37,824 bases of DNA from an uncultured Oscillospiraceae bacterium (lineage in GTDB: Bacteria; Bacillota; Clostridia; Oscillospirales; Oscillospiraceae). Positions 32,480 to 37,824 of the stretch are shown in pieces. The position numbers and the translations under genes are program-made. A model generated the notes under the pieces. The model did no database searches. It was given only the letters and a program-made list of their open reading frames with translations, and was not told where the DNA came from. Position 1 is the stretch's first letter; the number at the start of each line of letters is the position of its first letter. The stretch lies in contig CAMVRT010000017.1 of the NCBI GenBank assembly GCA_947169975.1, positions 1 to 37,824 of the forward strand. The letters run 5' to 3'.

Positions 32480-33478
32480 TTATTTGCAGGCCTCTTCCAC
32501 GGCAACAGCCACGGCGACGGTGGCGCCCACCATCGGATTGTTGCCCATGCCCAGGAAGCCCATCATCTCCACGTGAGCGGGCACGGAGGAGGAGCCGGCG
32601 AACTGGGCGTCGGAATGCATGCGGCCCATGGTGTCGGTCATGCCGTAGCTGGCGGGACCGGCGGCCATGTTGTCCGGGTGCAGCGTGCGGCCGGTACCGC
32701 CGCCGGAAGCCACGGAAAAGTACTTTTTGCCCTGTTCGATGCACTCCTTCTTATAGGTGCCGGCCACAGGGTGCTGGAAACGGGTGGGGTTGGTGGAGTT
32801 GCCGGTGATGGACACATCCACGCCCTCATGGTGCATAATGGCCACGCCCTCGCGGACATCGTCGGCGCCGTAGCAGCGGACGTTGGCGCGCTCGCCCTCG
32901 CTGTAGCGGATCTCGCGGACGATCTTCAGCTCGCCGGTGTAGTAGTCGAACTGGGTCTGCACATAGGTGAAGCCGTTGATGCGGCTGATGATCTGGGCGG
33001 CGTCCTTGCCAAGGCCGTTGAGGATGACGCGCAGAGGCTCCTTGCGGGCCTTGTTGGCGTTCTTCACGATACCGATGGCGCCCTCGGCGGCGGCGAAGGA
33101 CTCGTGGCCGGCCAGGAAGGCAAAGCACTTGGACTCGTCGCTGAGCAGCATGGCGCCCAGGTTGCCGTGACCCAGACCTACCTTGCGGTCCTCGGCCACA
33201 GAGCCGTCGATGCAGAAGGCCTGGAGGCCCACGCCGATCTTGCGGGCGGCCTCGGCGGCAGTCTTCACGCCGGACTTGATGGCGATGGCTGCGCCTACGG
33301 TGTAGGCCCAGCAGGCATTCTCGAAGCAGATGGGCTGGATGCCCTTGACGATCTCATAGGGGTCAAAGCCCTTGGCCTTGCAGATCTCGCGGCACTCCTC
33401 CACGGAGCCGATGCCGTACTGGGCGAGGACGCCGTTGATCTTGTCGATTCTTCTCTCGTAGCTTTCAAACAGAGCCAT
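32480..33478 (-). CDS. GGGtGRT protein
   Basis: A 332-residue protein of the family named after its motif, here SVASGGGTGRTLHPDNM. Function is unknown. It is almost always paired with a scaffold-like Fe-S protein, as here. Alternating helices and Gly-rich loops (AIMHHEGVDVSITGNSTNP, GHGNLGAMLLSD) suggest a nucleotide- or cofactor-binding fold, but no known motif fits. The ATG at 33478 has GGAGG at 7 bases and follows its partner by 17 bases. It ends the two-gene operon. Confidence 0.9.
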   Translation of the reverse strand: MALFESYERRIDKINGVLAQYGIGSVEECREICKAKGFDPYEIVKGIQPICFENACWAYTVGAAIAIKSGVKTAAEAARKIGVGLQAFCIDGSVAEDRKVGLGHGNLGAMLLSDESKCFAFLAGHESFAAAEGAIGIVKNANKARKEPLRVILNGLGKDAAQIISRINGFTYVQTQFDYYTGELKIVREIRYSEGERANVRCYGADDVREGVAIMHHEGVDVSITGNSTNPTRFQHPVAGTYKKECIEQGKKYFSVASGGGTGRTLHPDNMAAGPASYGMTDTMGRMHSDAQFAGSSSVPAHVEMMGFLGMGNNPMVGATVAVAVAVEEACK

Positions 33479-33495
33479 TTTCTCGTCCTCCTCCC

Positions 33496-34188
33496 TTATT
33501 CCTGGCGCGGGTCAATGTACTTGACCGCGGCGTCCCACTGGCCGTAGTGGCCGGTGGCCTTCTTCATGGCCTCGTTGGCGTCGTCGCCCTTCTTGATGAA
33601 GTCCATCATCTTGCCCAGATTGATGAACTCATAGCCGATGACCTCGTTGTTCTCGTTCAACGCCATCTTGGAGCAATAGCCCTCGGCCATCTCCAGATAG
33701 CGGGGGCCCTTCTCGCGGGTACCGAACATGGTGCCCACCTGAGAGCGCAGGCCCTTACCCAGATCCTCCAGGGATGCGCCCACAGCCAGGCCGTTCTCAG
33801 AGAAGGCGGACTGGGTGCGGCCGTAGACGATCTGCAGAAACAGCTCGCGCATGGCGGTGTTGATGGCGTCGCACACCAGATCGGTGTTCAGCGCCTCCAG
33901 CAGGGTCTTGCCGATGAGGATCTCGGACGCCATGGCGGCGCTGTGGGTCATGCCGGAGCAGCCCAGCACCTCCACCAGTGCCTCCTCGATGATGCCGTTC
34001 TTCACGTTCAGCGTCAGCTTGCAGGCGCCCTGCTGAGGAGCGCACCAGCCGATGCCGTGGGTGAAGCCGGAGATGTCGCTGATCTCCTTGGCCTGAACCC
34101 ACTTGCCCTCCTCGGGGATGGGAGCCGGGCCGTGATACGCGCCCTTGGCAACGGGGCACATATGCTGTACTTCGGTCGTATAGATCAT
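33496..34188 (-). CDS. Iron-sulfur cluster assembly scaffold-like protein (partner of GGGtGRT)
   Basis: A 230-residue protein with an IscU/NifU-like region. Candidate cluster ligands are C49 and C56 (GWCAPQQGAC), C77 (LGCSGMTHS) and C172 (GYCSKM); the LGCSGM block is the scaffold-like part. It is longer than IscU (about 130 residues), with an extra C-terminal part, so its cargo may differ. The ATG at 34188 has AAAGGA about 11 bases upstream. It is transcribed from a TATAAT promoter 52 bases away. The role of the pair is unknown. Confidence 0.87.
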   Translation of the reverse strand: MIYTTEVQHMCPVAKGAYHGPAPIPEEGKWVQAKEISDISGFTHGIGWCAPQQGACKLTLNVKNGIIEEALVEVLGCSGMTHSAAMASEILIGKTLLEALNTDLVCDAINTAMRELFLQIVYGRTQSAFSENGLAVGASLEDLGKGLRSQVGTMFGTREKGPRYLEMAEGYCSKMALNENNEVIGYEFINLGKMMDFIKKGDDANEAMKKATGHYGQWDAAVKYIDPRQE

Positions 34189-34240
34189 AATGACGATGTT
34201 CCTTTCTATCGTATTTTTTACTCAAATGTCAATCGCGCCG

Positions 34241-34269
34241 ATTATACCAGACACGATGGCCTTTTGCAA
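34241..34269 (-). promoter_or_regulatory. Promoter for the GGGtGRT/Fe-S scaffold operon
   Basis: TTGCAA (34264-34269) and TATAAT (34241-34246) on the minus strand, 17 bases apart, with a TGn extension before the -10. It lies just past the trpS stop, at 34282. Confidence 0.82.
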
Positions 34270-34281
34270 GGATTTCTCCCG

Positions 34282-35277
34282 TTACCGGGCCACAAAGCCG
34301 ATCTTGCGCTGGACTTTGCTGAGGGTCTTGTTTGCCAGATACTGGGCCCGCTGGGCGCCGGTCTTGTACACGCTCTCCAGATAGGCCTTATCGGTGGCAA
34401 TGCGCTCGGCCTCCTCCCGGATGGGACGCAGCAGCTCCACCACCGCCTCGCCTACGGCGGGCTTGAACACACCGTAGCCTTGTCCGGCGAACTCCGCCTC
34501 AGATTCTTCCATGGATTTGCCGGTGGCGGCGCAGTAGATGGTCAGCAGGTTGGAAATGCCGGGCTTGTTCACCTTGTCGAATTTCACCGCCGTCTCGCAG
34601 TCGGTAACGGCGCGCTTAAATTTCTTCATGATGATCTCCGGCTTGTCCATCAGGTTGACGCAGCCCTCGGGCATGGACTTGCTCATCTTGGTGGTGGGAT
34701 CGTCCAGCGACATAAGCCGGGCGCCCAGCTTGGGGATGAAGGGCTCGGGCAGCACGAAGGTGTCGCTGTAGACGCCGTTGAACCGCTGGGCAATGTCCCG
34801 TGTCAGCTCCACGTGCTGCTTCTGATCCTCGCCCACCGGCACCAGATCCGCCTGATAGAGCAGGATATCCGCCGCCATCAGCACCGGGTAGGTGAAAAGG
34901 CCGGCGGTGATGTTGTCGGCGTGCTGGGCCGACTTGGCCTTGAACTGGGTCATGCGGCTCAATTCGCCGAACTGGGTATAGCAGCCCAGGATCCACGCCA
35001 GTTCCGCGTGCTGGGGCACGTGGCTCTGGATAAACATGATGTTCTTCTCCGGGTCCAGACCGCAGGCGATATACTGGGCCAGCTGGGCAACGGAACGCCT
35101 GCGCAGCAGCGCCGGATCCTGCCGCACGGTGATGGCGTGCTCGTCCACGATGCAGAACAGGCAGTCGTACTCGTTCTGCAGGGCCACCCAGTTGCGGATA
35201 GCGCCTACGTAAGAGCCCAGGGTCAGCTCACCGGAGGGCTGGATGCCGCTGAAGATCCGTTTCCTTCTCTCCTCCAT
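34282..35277 (-). CDS. trpS: Tryptophanyl-tRNA synthetase
   Basis: Class I synthetase that charges tRNA-Trp. It has 331 residues. The first signature is TLGS (in IQPSGELTLGSYVG), standing for TIGN, and the second is KMSKS. The blocks MTQFKAKS and PVGEDQKQH are typical. The ATG at 35277 has AGGAG 10 bases upstream; the GTG at 35286 is too close to that SD. No T-box-type leader is seen in the short upstream region; it starts from a simple promoter, unlike tyrS here. Confidence 0.96.
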   Translation of the reverse strand: MEERRKRIFSGIQPSGELTLGSYVGAIRNWVALQNEYDCLFCIVDEHAITVRQDPALLRRRSVAQLAQYIACGLDPEKNIMFIQSHVPQHAELAWILGCYTQFGELSRMTQFKAKSAQHADNITAGLFTYPVLMAADILLYQADLVPVGEDQKQHVELTRDIAQRFNGVYSDTFVLPEPFIPKLGARLMSLDDPTTKMSKSMPEGCVNLMDKPEIIMKKFKRAVTDCETAVKFDKVNKPGISNLLTIYCAATGKSMEESEAEFAGQGYGVFKPAVGEAVVELLRPIREEAERIATDKAYLESVYKTGAQRAQYLANKTLSKVQRKIGFVAR

Positions 35278-35321
35278 ATGGTTCACGCTCCTTTGCGGGA
35301 AATGAAAATGAAAACTATGTT

Positions 35322-35350
35322 ATTTTACCACGCGCCGCGCGGGATTGCAA
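35322..35350 (-). promoter_or_regulatory. Promoter for trpS
   Basis: TTGCAA (35345-35350) and TAAAAT (35322-35327) on the minus strand with 17-base spacing and a TGn extension. It lies back to back with the gltX promoter. Confidence 0.72.
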
Positions 35351-35367
35351 GAATCGGATCCCCTTCA

Positions 35368-35396
35368 TTGACATTTTAACAGATATAAAATATAAT
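35368..35396 (+). promoter_or_regulatory. Perfect sigma-A promoter for gltX-spoIIM
   Basis: TTGACA (35368-35373) and TATAAT (35391-35396) on the plus strand with exactly 17 bases between. The start is near 35403, about 32 bases before the gltX ATG. No T-box is present. Confidence 0.93.
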
Positions 35397-35434
35397 ATAC
35401 GGGAAATTTTCGCGGATCGCAGGAGGAATTATCC

Positions 35435-36922
35435 ATGACCGTTGACCGTTCCTATTTTGCCGAGATGGAGGCAAAGATCCCCCACGGGAAGGTGCGCACC
35501 CGTTTCGCTCCCTCCCCTACCGGCTACATGCACGTGGGCAATCTGCGCACGGCGCTTTATACGTGGCTTATTGCCCGCTCCCAGGGCGGCACATTTATTC
35601 TCCGCATTGAAGACACCGATCAGGGCCGTCTGGTGGACGGCGCGGTGGACGTGATCTACCGCACCATGGCCGAGTGCGGCCTCACCCACGACGAAGGCCC
35701 GGACGTGGGCGGCCCCGTGGCCCCCTATATCCAGTCCCAGCGCCGGGACACCTACGGCAAATACGCCCACCTGCTGGTGGAGCTGGGCCACGCCTACTAC
35801 TGCTTCTGCGAGAAGACGGAGTCCGAGGAGGACAGCGGCGAGTTTGACCGTGCCGCCGATCCCTGCCGGAATCTCACCGCCGAGGAAGTGCGCTCCCGGC
35901 TGGACGCCGGCATGCCCTATGTGATCCGTCAGCGGATCCCCGAGGGCACCACCACCTTCCACGACGCCATCTTCGGCGACATCACCGTGGACAACGCTAC
36001 GCTGGACGATCAGGTGCTTCTTAAGCGGGACGGCCTGCCTACCTACAACTTCGCCAACGTCATCGACGACCACCTCATGGGCATCACCCATGTGGTGCGC
36101 GGCAGCGAGTATCTGGCCTCCGCGCCCAAGTACAATCTGCTCTACGAGGCCTTTGGCTGGGAGGTTCCTACCTACGTCCACTGCTCCCCCGTCATGCGGG
36201 ACGCTCAGAACAAGATGTCCAAGCGCCACGGCGATCCCAGCTACGAGGACTTGAAGGCCGAGGGCTATCTCACCGAGGCCATCCTCAACTACGTGGCCCT
36301 GCTGGGCTGGAGTCCCAAGGGCGAGCTTTCCGAGCAGGAGATCTTCTCCCTGCAGGAGCTGGTGAAGGCCTTTGACATCACCGGCATTTCCAAATCCCCT
36401 GCTATCTTTGACCGGGCCAAGCTGGATCACTTCAACGCCGTGTATCTGCGCGCCCTGTCGCCGGAGGATTTCCACAAGGTGGCTCTGCCCTACATCCGTC
36501 AGGCCGTCAAGGGCGAGCAGTTCGACACCGCCGCCATTGCCGCCCTGCTGCAGGCCCGGTGTGAAAAGCTCACCGATATCCCGGAGAAGCTGGACTTCTT
36601 TGATGTTCTGCCGGAGTACGGCATCGAATTCTTCACCAACAAGAAATCCAAGACCAACCCGGAGATCTGCCGGGACATGCTCCGCGCCGCCATCCCCGCG
36701 CTGGAGAAGCTGCCTGAGTGGACGGACGAGGCCATCCACGACACACTGATCGCTCTTGCCGAGCAGCTGGGCGTGAAGAACGCCACCCTCATGTGGCCGG
36801 TGCGCATCGCCGCCGCCGGCAAGCTGGTGACCCCCGGCGGCGCCGTGGAGATCTGCCGGATCCTTGGCCGCGAGGAGACGCTGCGCCGTCTGGCGGCAGG
36901 CCTTGCCAAGCTGGAGGCGTGA
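35435..36922 (+). CDS. gltX: Glutamyl-tRNA synthetase
   Basis: Class I synthetase that charges tRNA-Glu. It has 495 residues. The first signature is HVGN (33-36, in GYMHVGNLRTA), the second KMSKR (260-264). The Asp-rich EDTDQ and the cysteine cluster CFCE plus a later C suggest a zinc-binding insert. The C-terminal helical anticodon domain is complete. The ATG at 35435 has AGGAGG at 8 bases. It is transcribed with the spoIIM homologue, whose ATG overlaps its stop by one base. Confidence 0.97.
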   Translation: MTVDRSYFAEMEAKIPHGKVRTRFAPSPTGYMHVGNLRTALYTWLIARSQGGTFILRIEDTDQGRLVDGAVDVIYRTMAECGLTHDEGPDVGGPVAPYIQSQRRDTYGKYAHLLVELGHAYYCFCEKTESEEDSGEFDRAADPCRNLTAEEVRSRLDAGMPYVIRQRIPEGTTTFHDAIFGDITVDNATLDDQVLLKRDGLPTYNFANVIDDHLMGITHVVRGSEYLASAPKYNLLYEAFGWEVPTYVHCSPVMRDAQNKMSKRHGDPSYEDLKAEGYLTEAILNYVALLGWSPKGELSEQEIFSLQELVKAFDITGISKSPAIFDRAKLDHFNAVYLRALSPEDFHKVALPYIRQAVKGEQFDTAAIAALLQARCEKLTDIPEKLDFFDVLPEYGIEFFTNKKSKTNPEICRDMLRAAIPALEKLPEWTDEAIHDTLIALAEQLGVKNATLMWPVRIAAAGKLVTPGGAVEICRILGREETLRRLAAGLAKLEA

Positions 36923-37551
36923 TGGAGCGGTCATCCGGTGCATCAAGGTTTTTCCCCGCCATCTATCGCGACGGGGTGTTCCTCCACTGGCTGCGCAACA
37001 CCGCCGTTGCCTACGGCGTGCTGATCGTTGTCAGTTACGTGTTGGGACTGCTGAAGGGCGATCTGGCCGCCTCGGTCTATCAATGGATGGCGGAGAATGC
37101 AGCATCCTCCGGCGTGCAGGATGAATCGGGCGGCATCAGCGCCTTGACGCTGTTCCTCCACAATTTCCGTGCCATGATGTCCATCATCCTGTACGGCGTT
37201 ATCCCCTTCCTTCATCTGCCGGCATTGCTGCTGGGCATCAACGCCATGAGTCTGGGCTTTGTGGGTGCACACTGCGTCAACAACGGCCTCTCTCTGTTTG
37301 TCTATCTGGTGGGCGTCCTGCCCCACGGGATCTTTGAGCTGACAGCCGTGGTGCTGGCGTTGAGTGCGGGCTTCTACGTCTGCGCCTATGCCACAAAGCG
37401 TATCCGCACAAAGGAAAAGGGCATCTTCATGGCCGCTTTTTCCCGGGCGGCGCAGCTGCTGTTCCTGCACATTGCTCCCCTGCTGCTGATTGCCGCGCTG
37501 ATCGAGGCCTACGTCACGCCCTCGATCCTGCGGGCGGTGATGGGAGCATAA
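36922..37551 (+). CDS. spoIIM: Stage II sporulation protein M family membrane protein
   Basis: A 209-residue membrane protein of the SpoIIM/DUF95 family. SpoIIM joins SpoIID and SpoIIP in the mother-cell complex that drives engulfment. The sequence shows four to five hydrophobic segments: near 27-44, 88-105, 112-125, 130-155 and 175-195. GVLPHGIFELTAVVLALSAG contains the conserved PHG-E-A pattern of the family. The gene starts at an ATG sharing one base with the gltX stop, so it is co-translated; this is odd for a sporulation gene, and an internal sporulation promoter was not seen. A paralogue with another role is possible. Confidence 0.82.
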   Translation: MERSSGASRFFPAIYRDGVFLHWLRNTAVAYGVLIVVSYVLGLLKGDLAASVYQWMAENAASSGVQDESGGISALTLFLHNFRAMMSIILYGVIPFLHLPALLLGINAMSLGFVGAHCVNNGLSLFVYLVGVLPHGIFELTAVVLALSAGFYVCAYATKRIRTKEKGIFMAAFSRAAQLLFLHIAPLLLIAALIEAYVTPSILRAVMGA

Positions 37552-37566
37552 ACTATCCCTATTATA

Positions 37567-37609
37567 AAACAGCTCCGGAGTGTGTGTAAAACACATTCCG
37601 GGGCTGTTT
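37567..37609 (+). terminator. Terminator after spoIIM
   Basis: A 19-bp stem (37567-37585 with 37591-37609, two G-U pairs, loop of 5) with AAA/TTT ends, 15 bases past the spoIIM stop. Confidence 0.85.
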
Positions 37610-37660
37610 CTTATATGTTCAGGCAGAGAAAGCACTCTTGCGAATATGCATGGGGAGAGC

Positions 37661-37696
37661 GCGAGAGGGGAGGGTATGCCCCTCTCGCCTTTTTTG
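37661..37696 (+). terminator. Second plus-strand terminator
   Basis: A 10-bp stem (37661-37670 with 37679-37688, loop of 8) is followed by CTTTTTTG. It is stronger than the one just upstream, with only about 50 bases between, so it may be a backup stop or the end of an unseen short RNA. Confidence 0.82.
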
Positions 37697-37721
37697 AGCG
37701 GAGCGGAGCTATCACGCGAAG

Positions 37722-37772
37722 CGTGCCAAAAACACCCGATACCGTGACACGGTATCGGGTGTTTTTGGCACG
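37722..37772 (-). terminator. Long perfect inverted repeat, terminator after tRNA-Arg
   Basis: 25 bp pair perfectly (37722-37746 with 37748-37772) around a single central base. The stem carries A5/T5 near its base, so it should end the minus-strand tRNA transcript. It reaches seven bases into the tRNA acceptor strand. Confidence 0.85.
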
Positions 37773-37824
37773 CCGTGAGGGATTCGAACCCCCGGCCTTC
37801 TGGTCCGTAGCCAGACGCTCTATC
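37766..37824 (-). tRNA. tRNA-Arg (anticodon ACG), 5' part outside the window
   Basis: The minus strand shows the end of the D arm (GATAGAGC), the anticodon arm TCTGG/CCAGA around CTACGGA (anticodon ACG), the T arm GGGGG TTCGAAT CCCTC, the 3' acceptor strand ACGGCGT, discriminator G and an encoded CCA (37766-37768). The first about 18 bases lie past the window's end. Confidence 0.95.

Noticed and set aside
33547-35379. Plus-strand frame of 610 codons over the scaffold and trpS genes
   Set aside because: It spans two real minus-strand genes and their promoter, which no real gene would do.
35278-35434. T-box leader for trpS or gltX
   Set aside because: The gap is 157 bases and shared by two promoters; no TGGNACCGCG motif or terminator hairpin is present.
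35429-36946. Minus-strand frame of 505 codons over gltX
   Set aside because: Antisense shadow of a clear synthetase gene.
37616-37824. Open plus-strand frame to the window end with REGFEPPAFWSVARRS
   Set aside because: Again an antisense reading of a tRNA and two terminators, not a gene.
1-37824. CRISPR array, insertion sequence or prophage
   Set aside because: No regularly spaced repeats, transposase, integrase or phage genes were seen; the only tandem repeat is the 21-bp pair near 9500.

Overview
The window reads as chromosomal core DNA from a GC-rich, spore-forming, anaerobic Firmicute, most likely an Oscillospiraceae-type gut Clostridium. This rests on Clostridia-typical gene order, a tyrosine T-box, sporulation genes (a SpoIIM homologue and an M23-M50 pair resembling SpoIVFA-SpoIVFB), the GGGtGRT/Fe-S scaffold pair, and perfect sigma-A promoters with strong Shine-Dalgarno (SD) sites. 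No database search was possible; all family names come from motifs, length and context.

Layout. 1-170: end of a secreted protein with a dockerin/EF-hand-like repeat. 285-2905 (minus): tyrS-queA behind a tyrosine T-box leader. 2911-9470 (minus): one long unit starting with a ~650-nt structured RNA that I identify as OLE RNA, then oapA, dxs, tlyA, nadK and recN. 9570-16143 (minus): protein quality control, tig - clpP - clpX - lon - engB, with an array of hairpins between clpX and lon. 16162-19732 (minus): rbgA - rnhB - yraN-like - M19 dipeptidase - metallophosphoesterase. 19755-20266: rplS with its own promoter and terminator. 20284-24355 (minus): M23 peptidase - M50 site-2 protease - two-gene radical SAM module, with a sigma-E-like -10 element in front. 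24496-24644: tRNA-Pro(CGG). 24738-25723 (plus): three small proteins of unknown function.

25737-32450 is the accessory region and the best candidate for an undescribed system. Two operons diverge from 29897-30078. The minus operon encodes a flavoprotein closely resembling polyenoic fatty acid (linoleate) isomerase, a CrtI/retinol-saturase-like FAD oxidoreductase, and an NAD(P)H flavoprotein reductase with a C-terminal [2Fe-2S] domain. The plus operon encodes an AMP-forming acyl ligase, a dedicated acyl carrier protein and an acyl-ACP thioesterase, all coupled by ATGA overlaps. My inference is a self-contained module that activates unsaturated fatty acids, moves and reduces their double bonds, and releases the product.

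32480-34269 (minus): GGGtGRT protein and its Fe-S scaffold-like partner. 34282-35396: trpS, divergent from gltX-spoIIM (35435-37551, plus). The window closes with stacked terminators and the 3' part of a tRNA-Arg(ACG).
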